From contig NZ_NRRW01000009.1 of the NCBI RefSeq assembly GCF_016583835.1, positions 28,495 through 92,494 of the forward strand: 64,000 nucleotides of DNA, in the 5' to 3' direction. Below are positions 10,121 to 22,707 of this stretch, piece after piece; within the stretch, counting starts at the first letter, position 1, and each line of letters opens with the position of its first letter. The notes under the pieces are model-generated. The model made no database searches and was not told the origin of the DNA. It was given only the letters and a program-made list of their open reading frames with translations. Source of the DNA: Thiococcus pfennigii. GTDB lineage: Bacteria > Pseudomonadota > Gammaproteobacteria > Chromatiales > Chromatiaceae. Made by a program: the position numbers and the translations under genes.

Positions 10121-11245
10121 ATGCTGACGCGCGACAAGCTTTCTCGTACCAGGCGTTGGGTCGTCAAGATCGGCAGCGCCTTGTTGACCCGCAACGGCCA
10201 GGGGCTCGAGCGCGCCGTGCTCGAGCCCTGGGTCAATCAGATCGCGGCGCGGCGCATCGGTGGTGACGACCTGGTGCTGGTCTCCTCGGGGGCCGTCGCC
10301 GAGGGCATGGCGCGGATGGGTTGGGCCCGCCGGCCCAAGGCCCTGCACGAGCTCCAGGCGGCGGCCGCGATCGGTCAGATGGGGCTGGTGCGGGCCTACG
10401 AGGACTGCTTCGCGAAGCATGGCCTGCACACGGCGCAGGTGCTGCTCACGCGCGACGACCTCGCCGATCGGCGCCGCTACCTGAATGCCCGCAGCACGCT
10501 GCGCGCGCTGCTGCGGCTCGGCGTCATCCCGGTCGTGAACGAGAACGACACGGTGGCCACCGACGAGCTGCGCTTCGGCGACAACGACACCCTCGCGGCG
10601 CTCGTCGCCAACCTGATCGAGGCCGAGCTCTTGGTGCTGCTGACCGACCAGGACGGCCTCTTCGACAGCGATCCGCGCGCCAATCCGCAGGCCCGGTTGA
10701 TCGATGAGCGGGCGGTCGACGATCCCTCCCTCGATCTGGCCGCCGGCGAGAGCGCCAGCGGTCTCGGCCGCGGTGGCATGATCACCAAGGTGCGGGCGGC
10801 GCGACTCGCGGCCCGCTCCGGCACCGCGACCGTTATCGCCCCCGGCGGTGGCGATCAGGTGCTGGTGCGCATCGGCCGCGGCGAGCCGGTCGGCACCCTG
10901 TTGGTGCCGTCCCAGGAGCCGCAGACGGCGCGCAAGCAGTGGCTGGCGGGTCAGCTCCAGGTGCGTGGCCGCGTGACGCTCGACGACGGGGCGGTGCGGG
11001 CGCTGCGCGAGCAGGGGACCAGCCTGCTCGCGGTCGGCGTGCGCGCGGTCCAGGGTGGCTTCAAACGCGGCGAGGTCGTCGCCTGCCTCGATGCCTACGG
11101 GCGCGAGGTCGCCCGCGGCCTGATCAACTATGATGCCGGCGAGACGGCCCGCCTCATGGGCCAGCCGAGCGGGCGCTTCGAAGAGATCCTGGGCTATCTC
11201 GTCGAGCCCGAGCTGATCCATCGTGACAACCTGGTCCTGCTCTGA
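10121..11245 (+). CDS. proB: Glutamate 5-kinase with PUA domain
   Basis: ProB phosphorylates glutamate in the first step of proline synthesis. The 374-residue product has an amino-acid-kinase domain (about 10-260: [51 protein letters not shown]) and a C-terminal PUA domain (about 280-360), the full-length gammaproteobacterial form. It starts 23 bases after obgE; obgE-proB adjacency is common in this class. Proline feedback inhibition is known for the family. Confidence 0.97.
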   Translation: MLTRDKLSRTRRWVVKIGSALLTRNGQGLERAVLEPWVNQIAARRIGGDDLVLVSSGAVAEGMARMGWARRPKALHELQAAAAIGQMGLVRAYEDCFAKHGLHTAQVLLTRDDLADRRRYLNARSTLRALLRLGVIPVVNENDTVATDELRFGDNDTLAALVANLIEAELLVLLTDQDGLFDSDPRANPQARLIDERAVDDPSLDLAAGESASGLGRGGMITKVRAARLAARSGTATVIAPGGGDQVLVRIGRGEPVGTLLVPSQEPQTARKQWLAGQLQVRGRVTLDDGAVRALREQGTSLLAVGVRAVQGGFKRGEVVACLDAYGREVARGLINYDAGETARLMGQPSGRFEEILGYLVEPELIHRDNLVLL

Positions 11246-11260
11246 TCTCGCCGCGATCCC

Positions 11261-11989
11261 ATGCGCCAAATCGTCCTCGACACCGAGACCACCGGCCTCG
11301 ATCCGCACGAAGGCCATCGCATCATCGAGATCGGCTGCGTCGAGATCGTCGCGCGGCGTCTGACGCGCAACAACTTCCACCAATACCTGCAACCGGATCG
11401 CGAGATCGACGCCGGTGCCATCGCCGTGCACGGGATCTCGAACGAATTCCTCCGCGACAAGCCGCGCTTCGCCGACATCGCCGAGGGCCTGCTGCGCTAT
11501 CTCGAAGGCGCCGAGTTGATCATCCACAACGCAGCGTTCGACCTGGGTTTCCTCGATCACGAGCTGGGCCTGTGGCGCGAGGGCGGGCCGCGGATCGTGG
11601 ATCTCTGCCGGGTGACCGATACCCTGGCCCTGGCCCGCGAGCGCCACCCGGGGCAGCGCAACAGCCTGGACGCGCTCTGCAAGCGATACGAGGTCGACAA
11701 CTCGCAGCGCGATCTGCACGGCGCCCTGCTCGACGCGGAGATCCTGGCCGACGTCTACCTGGCGATGACCGGCGGTCAGGTCAGCCTGTCCTTCGACGCG
11801 CCGGAGCAGTCGGAGCGGCCCGGCGAGGCGGTGTCGGTGGCACCGCTCGATCGCTCGCGACGCCCGGCGCTGCGGGTCGTGCGCGCCAGCGACGCGGAAC
11901 TGGCCGCGCACCGCGACCGACTGGCGGCGATCGATAAGGCGAGCGGCGGGGCCTGTCTGTGGCGGCGGATCCCCGAAGGGGAGGGGTGA
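11261..11989 (+). CDS. dnaQ: DNA polymerase III epsilon subunit (proofreading exonuclease)
   Basis: A 242-residue DEDDh 3'-5' exonuclease. ExoI is DTETTGLD with D7 and E9, ExoII lies in the IHNAAFDLGFLDHEL segment, and ExoIII is DLHGALLDAEILADVYL with its His and Asp. The C-terminal portion (about 180-242) is the variable tail that binds the alpha subunit in DnaQ. It starts 15 bases after proB and converges with the fnr gene on the other strand, with only 22 bases between stops and no clear terminator. Confidence 0.94.
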   Translation: MRQIVLDTETTGLDPHEGHRIIEIGCVEIVARRLTRNNFHQYLQPDREIDAGAIAVHGISNEFLRDKPRFADIAEGLLRYLEGAELIIHNAAFDLGFLDHELGLWREGGPRIVDLCRVTDTLALARERHPGQRNSLDALCKRYEVDNSQRDLHGALLDAEILADVYLAMTGGQVSLSFDAPEQSERPGEAVSVAPLDRSRRPALRVVRASDAELAAHRDRLAAIDKASGGACLWRRIPEGEG

Positions 11990-12011
11990 GCGCGACTCGA
12001 CGGCGCCGCCG

Positions 12012-12773
12012 CTACGAGGAGCGCCGCTGGTGGTCGCCCTCGGCCTGGGAGCCGTTGACGATCGCCTCCAGGGCCGCGAGGTCCTTCAGTTGCACGTGCT
12101 TGCGATCGACCTCGAGCAGCCCCTCGTCCTGGAAGCGGGTGAAGAGGCGGCTGACCGTCTCGACCGCCAGGCCGAGATAGTTGCCGATCTCATGGCGCGA
12201 CATGCTCAGATAGAAATCGTTCGGCGACAGGCCGCGGCGCTGTAGCCGGCGGGACAGGCTGACGAGAAAGGTCGCGAGGCGCTCCTCGGCGTTGCGCTTG
12301 CCGAGCAGCAGGAGCATGTCGGTGTCGTGGCCGATCTCCTTGCTGAGCAGGCGGAACATCTGATGCTGGAGCGATGGGATGCAACAGGTCAGTTCCTCGA
12401 GGCGGTTGAAAGGGATCTCGCAGATCGCCGAGGTCTCCAGGACCCGCGCCGAGCAGATGTGATGGTCCTTTTCGATCGCGTCGAGGCCGATGATCTCCCC
12501 GGGCAGGTGGAAGCCGAGGACCTGTTCGCCGCCCTCTTCGCTCGGCGCATAGGTCTTCACCGACCCGGTCTTCACGACGTAGAGCGAGCGGAAACGCTCG
12601 CCGCTGCGGAACAGGTAGTCGCCGCGATGCAGCGGCCGATTGCGCTTGACGATCTTGTCGAGCCGCTCGGTGTCCTCCGGGGTCAAGCCCATCGGCAGGC
12701 AGAGCGTCGCCAGGGTACAGTTCTTGCAAACGACCCGGATCGTCTCGAACGAAATGACCTTTTGCGGATTCAA
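12012..12773 (-). CDS. fnr: FNR/ANR-type oxygen-sensing Crp-family transcription regulator
   Basis: A 253-residue Crp/Fnr regulator with the four cysteines that ligate an oxygen-labile [4Fe-4S] cluster in FNR: C16, C19 and C25 in VVCKNCTLATLC, and C107 in HHICSAR. The cyclic-nucleotide-fold effector domain spans about 35-150. The helix-turn-helix recognition segment (GNYLGLAVETVSRLFTRFQ) keeps the E...SR residues that read TTGAT half-sites. It probably controls the switch between aerobic/microaerobic and anaerobic phototrophic life, with the cbb3 oxidase and haem genes as plausible targets (inference). A well-matched FNR box lies 48 bases before its own ATG. Confidence 0.95.
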   Translation of the reverse strand: MNPQKVISFETIRVVCKNCTLATLCLPMGLTPEDTERLDKIVKRNRPLHRGDYLFRSGERFRSLYVVKTGSVKTYAPSEEGGEQVLGFHLPGEIIGLDAIEKDHHICSARVLETSAICEIPFNRLEELTCCIPSLQHQMFRLLSKEIGHDTDMLLLLGKRNAEERLATFLVSLSRRLQRRGLSPNDFYLSMSRHEIGNYLGLAVETVSRLFTRFQDEGLLEVDRKHVQLKDLAALEAIVNGSQAEGDHQRRSS

Positions 12774-12821
12774 AACGACCCCCTCTCCCGCGGTGATTGG
12801 GCCGGTATTTTGGATCGGTGT

Positions 12822-12835
12822 TTGACCTGGATCAA
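12822..12835 (-). promoter_or_regulatory. FNR/ANR box upstream of fnr
   Basis: TTGACCTGGATCAA matches the TTGAT-N4-ATCAA consensus at 9 of 10 defined bases and is nearly palindromic. Its position just upstream of fnr suggests autoregulation, as known for several FNR/ANR genes. Confidence 0.75.
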
Positions 12836-12921
12836 GTAAATAAAGCCCTCCCTGGATGCCGGGTTATGGCGCGCTGTCGGTCGCCTGCCGGGGGCGCGGC
12901 GCGAGGCGCAAGTGCGCCATG

Positions 12922-12953
12922 AAAAAGGGCCGTGCCCGATCGGGCACGACCCC
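12922..12953 (-). terminator. Terminator downstream of the sulfur globule protein gene
   Basis: On the minus strand a GC-rich hairpin centred on CGTGCCCGATCGGGCACG, extended by flanking GGG/CCC pairs, is followed by TTTTT. It is the second of two hairpins after the gene and the one with a proper T-run. Confidence 0.82.
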
Positions 12954-12965
12954 CCTTTGTGCGGA

Positions 12966-12995
12966 CCCGGCAGCGGGGCGCGCCCCGCTGCCGGG
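12966..12995 (-). repeat. 30-bp perfect palindrome in the 3' untranslated region of the sulfur globule gene
   Basis: CCCGGCAGCGGGGCG is followed immediately by its exact reverse complement. It lies 18 bases after the stop codon and before the T-tailed terminator, so the transcript would carry two very stable 3' hairpins. It may protect an abundant mRNA from 3' exonucleases (inference). Confidence 0.7.
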
Positions 12996-13013
12996 CCGCG
13001 GGAAGGCGAGACC

Positions 13014-13403
13014 CTACTTGGCCTCGTCGCTCGTGGCCGGGGCCGAGGGGGCGGCTGGTGCCGCGTAGGGCGGGGCGCCGTAGCCGTAGGGGGCGCCATA
13101 GCCGTAAGGGGCGCCATAACCATACGGGGCATAGCCGTAGGGGCCGCCCCAGCCGTAGGGGCCGTAGCCATAGTAGTCGCGGTAGCGGTTGTAGCCGCGG
13201 CCCCAGCCGCGGCCGCCGCCGCTCATGTTCATGTTGAAGTCGCCGTAGCCATCGCCGAACATGTCGTTCCACCAGTCGTTCATGCCGTTCCCGTAGCCGG
13301 GACCGCCCCAGCCCGGGCCCCACCAGGCCTGAGCAGAGGTCATCGAGAGGGCGGCGGCGCCGGCGATCGCCGCCACGCCCATGACTTTGGCGAGCTTTTT
13401 CAT
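13014..13403 (-). CDS. sgpA: Sulfur globule protein, CV1/CV2 type
   Basis: A 129-residue secreted structural protein. [20 protein letters not shown] plus MTSAQA is a signal peptide with an AxA cleavage site. The mature part is almost only Gly, Tyr, Trp, Pro, Asn and Ala: WWGPGWGG, then a [20 protein letters not shown] segment, then repeats of [12 protein letters not shown]. This matches the sulfur globule envelope proteins of Allochromatium vinosum, which coat periplasmic sulfur droplets made during sulfide and thiosulfate oxidation. Whether it is the SgpA or SgpB paralogue cannot be decided, and SgpC is shorter. The open frame continues upstream, but the ATG at 13403 starts the signal peptide. 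It has a promoter at 13516-13545 and two hairpins after it. Confidence 0.88.
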   Translation of the reverse strand: MKKLAKVMGVAAIAGAAALSMTSAQAWWGPGWGGPGYGNGMNDWWNDMFGDGYGDFNMNMSGGGRGWGRGYNRYRDYYGYGPYGWGGPYGYAPYGYGAPYGYGAPYGYGAPPYAAPAAPSAPATSDEAK

Positions 13404-13515
13404 GATCCTGACACTCCGAAACTGTTTTTGTAGGGGTCTGTATCGTGAAGCAGCGGCGGCGCCAGTGCGGGCCGGCGCCGCAGGCCAGTTTCGCAATCGC
13501 GCGAAACTGTCAATG

Positions 13516-13545
13516 ATTATAGGTAAGCTCCTTCGGCCTTGTGAA
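13516..13545 (-). promoter_or_regulatory. Sigma-70 type promoter for the sulfur globule protein gene
   Basis: On the minus strand TTCACA (rc of 13540-13545) and a perfect TATAAT (rc of 13516-13521) are separated by 18 bases, predicting a leader of roughly 105 bases. A consensus -10 box in such GC-rich DNA is notable and fits high expression. The rest of the 13404-13783 gap contains the pyrG upstream region. Confidence 0.7.
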
Positions 13546-13710
13546 GGGTCGCGACCCCCGGTCCCGTGGGCGCGGATGGCCGCTCCCGCTGGCTGGGCGG
13601 CTGTCGTCTGCGCAGCGCTGCCGCCCCTGGTTGCGGGGGCGGGCGGTCTGAGCGATCCGCGATTTTTCATTGAGATGCCGGTGCCCTGCGGCGAATTTTG
13701 CTGCGCTGCA

Positions 13711-16260
<2,550 letters not shown>

Positions 16261-16263
<3 letters not shown>

Positions 16264-16282
16264 GCAACGGTTCAAGAACAAC
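16261..16282. repeat. Partial arm of the palindromic dispersed repeat, overlapping the kdsA stop
   Basis: TAAGCAACGGTTCAAGAACA matches the outer arm of the 170-bp repeat family (compare the reverse complement of 7880-7910). It begins exactly at the kdsA stop codon and lies 67 bases left of a full copy, so it is probably a truncated or nested copy. Confidence 0.55.
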
Positions 16283-16291
16283 TGAAGCAAC

Positions 16292-16318
16292 GGGGGGCGG
16301 GCCTCTGGCCCGCCCCCC
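16292..16318 (+). terminator. Hairpin downstream of kdsA
   Basis: GGGGGGCGGGCC and GGCCCGCCCCCC pair perfectly (12 bp) around a TCT loop. No T-run follows, so termination may be Rho-assisted or the structure may simply stabilise the 3' end. Confidence 0.6.
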
Positions 16319-16349
16319 ATGGTCAAGCGCGCCACGTATGGTTCACTTG

Positions 16350-16518
16350 TTACCAAGTGACGATTCAAGAACAACCGGTACCTCTTCTTGGAACTACGAA
16401 ACACGCGAAAGGGCTCGATAGACACAGGAGCATTTGCCGTTTTGTCGCGACTTTCGGTGTATTTCGTAGTTTCTTGTCGTCCGTGCGCTGGTGTCGGTCG
16501 TTCGTGAATCGTTCCTAA
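16350..16518 (-). repeat. Palindromic dispersed repeat, copy 3 (upstream of eno)
   Basis: The third copy of the element, in the same orientation as copy 2. One arm has GATTCAAGAACAACCGG and GGAACTACGAAACACGCGAA; the other, in reverse complement, reads GTTAGGAACGATTCACG and GAAACTACGAAATACACCG. It ends about 67 bases before the eno start. The remainder of the kdsA-eno gap holds the hairpin at 16292-16318 and no gene. Confidence 0.8.
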
Positions 16519-16570
16519 CGTCGGCGGCGCTCATTCGGTGGAATTTTCCGCAATCAAGCAGGCCCTTTGA

Positions 16571-17863
<1,293 letters not shown>

Positions 17864-17923
17864 CCGATGGCGGGGGCCATCGCGCTGGGCTCGCGTCCAC
17901 CCCTGGTGCAGCGCCTGGGCGTC

Positions 17924-18217
17924 ATGATGCGCTGGCTGCTCCCGCTGCTGCTGGTACTCCTCGGCCTGCTCCAGTACCGCCTCTGGGTCGGTGAGGGCAG
18001 CCTGGCCGAGGTCCATGCGCTGCGCGAGGAGATCGCCCGCCAGGAGGCGGCGCTGGCCGAGGCGCGTCAGCGCAACGCCGCGCTGGAGGCCGAGGTCGAG
18101 AGCCTGCGCAGCGGTTACGACGCCCTCGAGGAGCGCGCCCGCAGCGAGCTCGGGATGATCAAGCGCGGCGAGGTCTTCCTCCAGGTCATCGAAGGCGGCG
18201 AGGCGCCCAAGCCATGA
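17924..18217 (+). CDS. ftsB: Cell division protein FtsB
   Basis: A 97-residue bitopic inner-membrane protein of the FtsQLB divisome complex. One hydrophobic segment ([18 protein letters not shown], about 3-21) is followed by a coiled coil ([20 protein letters not shown] onward to about residue 75), and the conserved [17 protein letters not shown] box. The frame is open from an ATG at 17867 just after the eno stop, which would add 19 residues. The start at 17924 is chosen because it gives the usual FtsB length. The ispD ATG overlaps its stop codon. Confidence 0.9.
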   Translation: MMRWLLPLLLVLLGLLQYRLWVGEGSLAEVHALREEIARQEAALAEARQRNAALEAEVESLRSGYDALEERARSELGMIKRGEVFLQVIEGGEAPKP

Positions 18218-18924
18218 GCGGCGGCGAGGCGTTTTGGGCCATCGTACCGGCCGCCGGCGTCGGCCGGCGGGTCGGGGCGGCGATCCCCAAGCAGTACCTG
18301 CCGCTCGCCGGGCGGCGGGTCATCGACCAGGGCCTGGCCGTCCTGCTCGGCGAGGCGCGGATCCGCGGTGTCGTCGTCGCCCTCGACCCGCACGACGCCC
18401 TGTGGTCGCAGACCGCATTCGCCGAGGACCCGCGCGTGCGCCGGGTCGCCGGCGGTGCCGAGCGCTGCCACTCGGTGCTCAATGCGCTGGAGGCGCTCGC
18501 CGAGACGGCCGCGGCCGACGACTGGGTGCTGGTCCACGACGCGGCCAGGCCCTGCCTGCGCGCCGACGACCTGGCACGGATGATCGAAGTCCTGCGCGAG
18601 GATCCGGTCGGCGGGATCCTGGCCATGCCGGTGCGCGACACGATGAAGGAGGCCGACGCAGCCGGGCGGATCGGCGCGACGCTGCCGCGCGAGCGGCTCT
18701 GGCACGCCTACACGCCGCAGATGTTCCGCCTCGGCCCGCTGCGCGAGGCCATCGCCGCGGCGCTCGCCGCCGGCGAGCTCGTCACCGACGAGGCGGCGGC
18801 CATCGAACGCGTCGGCCGCGCCCCGCGGCTCATCGAGGGGCACGCCGACAACATCAAGATCACCCGGCCCGAGGACCTGCCTCTGGCCGAGTTCTACCTG
18901 CAACAACAGGGGCGAATATGCTGA
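18214..18924 (+). CDS. ispD: 2-C-methyl-D-erythritol 4-phosphate cytidylyltransferase
   Basis: A 236-residue nucleotidyltransferase, the third step of the non-mevalonate (MEP) isoprenoid pathway. [13 protein letters not shown] near the N terminus binds [15 protein letters not shown] follows, and [10 protein letters not shown] and TDEAAAIE are the metal and substrate sites. The start overlaps the ftsB stop (ATGA), and the stop overlaps ispF by 7 bases, so the three genes are translationally coupled. Confidence 0.97.
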   Translation: MSGGEAFWAIVPAAGVGRRVGAAIPKQYLPLAGRRVIDQGLAVLLGEARIRGVVVALDPHDALWSQTAFAEDPRVRRVAGGAERCHSVLNALEALAETAAADDWVLVHDAARPCLRADDLARMIEVLREDPVGGILAMPVRDTMKEADAAGRIGATLPRERLWHAYTPQMFRLGPLREAIAAALAAGELVTDEAAAIERVGRAPRLIEGHADNIKITRPEDLPLAEFYLQQQGRIC

Positions 18925-19388
18925 TCGGTCAGGGCATCGATGCCCACAGATTCGCGGCCGACCGGCCGCTGGTCATCGGCGGCGTCACGATCGACTACGA
19001 GCTCGGCCTCACGGCCCACTCCGATGGGGACGTCGTCATCCATGCGCTCTGCGACGCCCTGCTCGGGGCGGCCGGTCTCGGCGACATCGGCCGTCACTTC
19101 CCGGACACCGACCCGGCCTATGCCGGGATCGACAGCCGCATCCTGCTGCGTCGGGTCATGGCCAGCCTGCGCGAGCGCGGGCTCGCGGTGCGCAACGCCG
19201 ATATCACGATCATGGCCCAGCGCCCGCGGATGGCCCCGCACATCCCGGCGATGGTCGCCTGCCTGGCCGAGGACATGGGCTGCGCGCCCCAGCGGGTCAA
19301 CGTGAAGGCGACGACGACCGAGCAGATGGGCTTCACCGGCCGCGGCGAGGGGATCGCGGCGGCGGCCGTCGTCCTGCTCGACGAGTGA
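18918..19388 (+). CDS. ispF: 2-C-methyl-D-erythritol 2,4-cyclodiphosphate synthase
   Basis: A 156-residue trimeric zinc enzyme of the MEP pathway, acting two steps after IspD. The N terminus [12 protein letters not shown] carries zinc ligands D8 and H10; [14 protein letters not shown] supplies the third His, and [16 protein letters not shown] the nucleotide-binding loop. Length and order (ispD-ispF-truD) are the gammaproteobacterial norm. Isoprenoids made here feed IspB, carotenoids and bacteriochlorophyll side chains. Confidence 0.98.
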   Translation: MLIGQGIDAHRFAADRPLVIGGVTIDYELGLTAHSDGDVVIHALCDALLGAAGLGDIGRHFPDTDPAYAGIDSRILLRRVMASLRERGLAVRNADITIMAQRPRMAPHIPAMVACLAEDMGCAPQRVNVKATTTEQMGFTGRGEGIAAAAVVLLDE

Positions 19389-19398
19389 GCGGCGACGC

Positions 19399-20481
19399 GT
19401 GACCGGGGCTGCGCCCTGGCGTTCGTTCGGGGCCTTGCCCCATGCCCACGGCGGCCCGCCGGGCGCGGGGCGGCTGCGTGCCACGCCGGCGGACTTCGTC
19501 GTCGAGGAACGGCTCGGCTTCGCGCCCGATGGCGAGGGCGAGCACCGGCTGTTGCGGGTGCGCAAGGTCGGTGCCAACACCGAGTGGGTCGCGCGCCGCC
19601 TCGCCGCGTTCGCCGGCGTGCCGGTGGGCGCGGTCGGCTGGGCCGGCCTCAAGGACCGGCATGCGGTCACGACCCAATGGTTCAGCGTGCCGGTCGCGAA
19701 CCGCCCGGAGCCCGACTGGGCGGCGGCCGGGGCGGACGATGACGGCTTCCGAGTCGTCGAGGTCCACCGTCACCGCCGCAAGCTGCGCCGCGGGGCGCTC
19801 GCCGGCAACCGCTTCCGGCTGCGGGTCGGCTCGCTGAGCGGCGATCGGGCGGCCCTGGATGAGCGCCTCGCGCAGATCGCCGAGCGCGGTGTCCCGAACT
19901 ACTTCGGCGAGCAGCGCTTCGGCCGCGGCGAGGCCAATCTGGCGCGGGCCAGCGCCCTCTTCGAGGGCCGCGTCGGGCGCGTCGATCGTCATCGCCGCGG
20001 CCTCTGGCTATCGGCCGCGCGCGCCCAGCTCTTCAACGAGGTCCTCGCCGAACGGGTGATCCGTGGCGACTGGGATCGGCCGCTCGTCGGCGACCGGATG
20101 CAGCTCGCCGGCTCGCACTCGCACTTCGCCGCCGAGTCGATCGACGAGACGCTGCGCGCCCGGACCCGGGTCGGCGACATCGCGCCGACCGGTCCGCTTT
20201 GGGGTCGCGGCGCCCTGCCGAGCGGCGGCGAGCCGGCCCGCCTCGAGGGCGAGGTGGCCGCGGCCTTCCCGCTCTGGGTGCAGGGGCTGGAGGCGGCTGG
20301 CCTGGAGCAGGAGCGCCGCGCACTGCGGTTGCGTCCGCTCGATGTGGCCTGGCACTGGCCGGATGCGCAGGTGCTGGAACTCGGCTTCGAGCTGCCGGCC
20401 GGCGCCTATGCGACGGCCGTCCTGCGCGAGCTCATCGATTGGCACGACGAGGAATCGGGCGCGGTCGACGTCCGGGATTGA
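19399..20481 (+). CDS. truD: tRNA pseudouridine(13) synthase
   Basis: A 360-residue TruD-family enzyme that makes pseudouridine 13 in tRNA-Glu. Catalytic Asp is D86 in WAGLKDRHAVT; TPADFVVEE near residue 29, RGALAGNRFRLRVG and NYFGEQRFGRG are conserved TruD blocks. The start is GTG at 19399, ten bases after ispF. The synteny truD-surE-pcm common in this class is interrupted here by a minus-strand Smr gene. Confidence 0.95.
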   Translation: MTGAAPWRSFGALPHAHGGPPGAGRLRATPADFVVEERLGFAPDGEGEHRLLRVRKVGANTEWVARRLAAFAGVPVGAVGWAGLKDRHAVTTQWFSVPVANRPEPDWAAAGADDDGFRVVEVHRHRRKLRRGALAGNRFRLRVGSLSGDRAALDERLAQIAERGVPNYFGEQRFGRGEANLARASALFEGRVGRVDRHRRGLWLSAARAQLFNEVLAERVIRGDWDRPLVGDRMQLAGSHSHFAAESIDETLRARTRVGDIAPTGPLWGRGALPSGGEPARLEGEVAAAFPLWVQGLEAAGLEQERRALRLRPLDVAWHWPDAQVLELGFELPAGAYATAVLRELIDWHDEESGAVDVRD

Positions 20482-20506
20482 CCTGGGGATGGTCCGGGCC
20501 GGCGCG

Positions 20507-21061
20507 TCAACCGCGATGACGGTCGCGCTTGACCTTCGCCGGGTTGCGCAGCAGCACGTAGACGGCCCCGGTGCCGCCGTCGCGGCGGGTCGCCGAGCAG
20601 AAGGCGAGGACCTCGGGGCGCAGCCGCAGCCAGTAGTTGACCTTGCGCTTGAGGACGGGCGGCTGTCCGGAGCCGGCGCCCTTGCCGTGGATGATGCGGG
20701 CGCAGCGCACGCGCCGCGCCGTGCACTCGCGCAGGAACTCGCGCAGCGTCTCGCGGGCCAGCTCGGCGGTCAGGCCGTGCAGGTCGACCTCCAAGCCGAT
20801 CGCGAAGCCGCCGCGTTGCAGTTCCTGCATCACCCGCCGCTGGACACCCGCCCGGGCGAACTCCAGATAGTCGTGGGTCGCGACCTCGGCCTCCGACAGG
20901 TGATACGCCAACTCCTCCTCGTCGGCGGCCTCGGGGCGCGGTCGCGGCCGCGGCGGTGGGCGCCGGCGGTGGGGCTCGGCGGCCTCGTGCGCGAGCGGCT
21001 CGGCATCGGCGACGGCCTCGCGGAAGAGGTCACGCTCGGCCGGTGGGATCGACTTGCTCAT
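20507..21061 (-). CDS. Smr-domain protein (SmrA/SmrB-like nuclease)
   Basis: A 184-residue cytoplasmic protein. The N-terminal half is charged and Pro/Arg-rich ([13 protein letters not shown]), followed by AYHLSEAEVATHDYLEFAR, a segment typical of YdaL/YfcN-type Smr proteins. The C-terminal Smr domain carries VDLHGLT and IIHGKG, the two signature motifs. E. coli SmrB cleaves mRNA at collided ribosomes and SmrA is a related endonuclease; which role applies here is not clear. The start at 21061 (MSKSIPPAERDLF) is the family N terminus; the frame is open upstream. It converges with truD (25 bases apart). Confidence 0.88.
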   Translation of the reverse strand: MSKSIPPAERDLFREAVADAEPLAHEAAEPHRRRPPPRPRPRPEAADEEELAYHLSEAEVATHDYLEFARAGVQRRVMQELQRGGFAIGLEVDLHGLTAELARETLREFLRECTARRVRCARIIHGKGAGSGQPPVLKRKVNYWLRLRPEVLAFCSATRRDGGTGAVYVLLRNPAKVKRDRHRG

Positions 21062-21295
21062 GGGCCTGATGATCGGTGCGTTTCGTCGAGGGGCTTGCGC
21101 CGGGGCGGGATTCGAGTATAGCCGCGCTGCGGGGGGCTGTGGGCAACTCGGTCGCGTCATGCGGTATCCGATCCGCGCGAGATCTGGCATCCTTCGACCT
21201 CAGACAGAGGAGATCGGGAGCATGTCCGGGACGGATGATTCGGCGTGCCGCGTCGGCCCCTGGAGGGCCCGGCCGGGTGGGCCTGGGTTGCGACG

Positions 21296-22045
21296 ATGAA
21301 GATACTGGTCAGTAACGACGACGGCTATCAGGCGCCGGGCCTCGCCGCCCTGGCGAGCGAGCTGTCCAGGATCGGCGAGGTGATCGTCGTCGCCCCCGAG
21401 CGCGACCGCAGCGGTGCGAGCCATTCGTTGACGCTCGATGTACCGCTGCGTGCGGTGCGCACCGCCAACGGCTACTATCGCGTCGACGGCACGCCGACGG
21501 ATTGCGTCCACCTCGCGATCACCGGGCTGCTCGAGGACGAGCCCGATCTGGTCGTGGCCGGGATCAACCACGGGCCGAATCTCGGCGACGACGTGATCTA
21601 TTCGGGCACCGTCGCCGCCGCGACCGAGGGACGCTTCCTCGGCCTGCCGGCGATCGCGGTCTCGATGGATGCCCACGATCCGCGCCACCTGGCGACCGGG
21701 GCGCGGATCGCCGCGGAGCTGGTGCTGCGGCTGCGCGATGCGACGCTGGCGCCCGATGTCATCCTCAACGTCAATGTGCCGGACCTGCCCTACGAGCAGA
21801 TTCGTGGCCTCGCGGCGACGCGGCTCGGCCATCGTCACCGCGCCGAGCCGGTCACCCGCACCCACGATCCGCGCGGCCGACCCATCTACTGGGTCGGTCC
21901 GGCCGGCCCGGAGCAGGACGCCGGCCCCGGGACCGATTTCCACGCGGTGCGCCATGGCCTGGTCTCGGTGACGCCGTTGCAGGTCGACCTGACCCGCCAC
22001 GCCGCGCTCGGTGCCCTCGAGGAGTGGCTCGGGCGGTGCAACTGA
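21296..22045 (+). CDS. surE: 5'/3'-nucleotidase, stationary-phase survival protein SurE
   Basis: A 249-residue metal-dependent phosphatase acting on nucleoside monophosphates and short polyphosphate. [10 protein letters not shown] (6-15) with D8 and D9, the Ser in GASHSLT and the Asn in AGINHGPN are the metal ligands. It opens the surE-pcm-yqaA-nlpD-rpoS block linked to stationary phase, and its 3' end overlaps pcm by 10 bases. Confidence 0.97.
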   Translation: MKILVSNDDGYQAPGLAALASELSRIGEVIVVAPERDRSGASHSLTLDVPLRAVRTANGYYRVDGTPTDCVHLAITGLLEDEPDLVVAGINHGPNLGDDVIYSGTVAAATEGRFLGLPAIAVSMDAHDPRHLATGARIAAELVLRLRDATLAPDVILNVNVPDLPYEQIRGLAATRLGHRHRAEPVTRTHDPRGRPIYWVGPAGPEQDAGPGTDFHAVRHGLVSVTPLQVDLTRHAALGALEEWLGRCN

Positions 22046-22707
22046 CGGCGGCCGACGACGGGGAGGCGCTCGGCGTGAGCTCGCGGCGTGCCCGCGAACG
22101 CCTCGTCGAGCGGTTGCGCCAGATGGGCGTGACCCATCCCGACGTCCTGGAGGCGATCGGCCGGCTGCCGCGCCACTTCTTCGTCGACGAGGCGCTGGCG
22201 AGTCGCGCCTACGACGACTCGGCGCTGCCGATCGGCTGGGGCCAGACGATCTCCCAGCCCTACATGGTGGCTCGGATGACCGAGATCCTGCTTGCCGGCG
22301 TGCGCCGCGAGCGGGTCCTGGAGATCGGCACCGGCTCTGGATTCCACACGGCCGTGCTCGCCTCGCTGGTGCGCCGCGTCTACAGCATCGAGCGTATCGC
22401 CGACCTCAAGGAGCGGGCCGAGCGGCGGTTGCGGGCGTTGAAGCTGCGCAACGTGCGGCTGCGCCACGCCGACGGCGCCGAGGGGTGGCCCGAGTACGCG
22501 CCGTTCGATGCGATCCTGGTGACGGCGGCCCCGCCGCGGGTCCCGCGGGTGCTGGCCAACCAGTTGGCCTGCGGCGGGTGCATGGTGACGCCGATCGGTA
22601 CGGCGCCGGATCAGTCCCTGCTCCGCCTGGTGCGGACCCGGACCGGCTGGCGGCACGAGGCGCTGGAACCGGTCAGCTTCGTCCCATTTCTCGAGGGCAC
22701 CTGTTGA
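22036..22707 (+). CDS. pcm: Protein-L-isoaspartate O-methyltransferase
   Basis: A 223-residue SAM-dependent methyltransferase that starts repair of isoaspartyl residues in ageing proteins. [16 protein letters not shown] is the SAM-binding motif [13 protein letters not shown] is the substrate-recognition loop and [14 protein letters not shown] is post-motif II. The GTG at 22036, overlapping surE, is taken as start; a second in-frame GTG at 22075 would give 210 residues, closer to the E. coli length, and cannot be excluded. The stop overlaps the yqaA start (TGATG). Confidence 0.94.
   Translation: MQLTAADDGEALGVSSRRARERLVERLRQMGVTHPDVLEAIGRLPRHFFVDEALASRAYDDSALPIGWGQTISQPYMVARMTEILLAGVRRERVLEIGTGSGFHTAVLASLVRRVYSIERIADLKERAERRLRALKLRNVRLRHADGAEGWPEYAPFDAILVTAAPPRVPRVLANQLACGGCMVTPIGTAPDQSLLRLVRTRTGWRHEALEPVSFVPFLEGTC

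Noticed and set aside
13184..13400. Prion-like or silk-like low-complexity protein at the sulfur globule locus
   Set aside because: The Gly/Tyr/Trp composition with a signal peptide is fully explained by the sulfur globule protein family.
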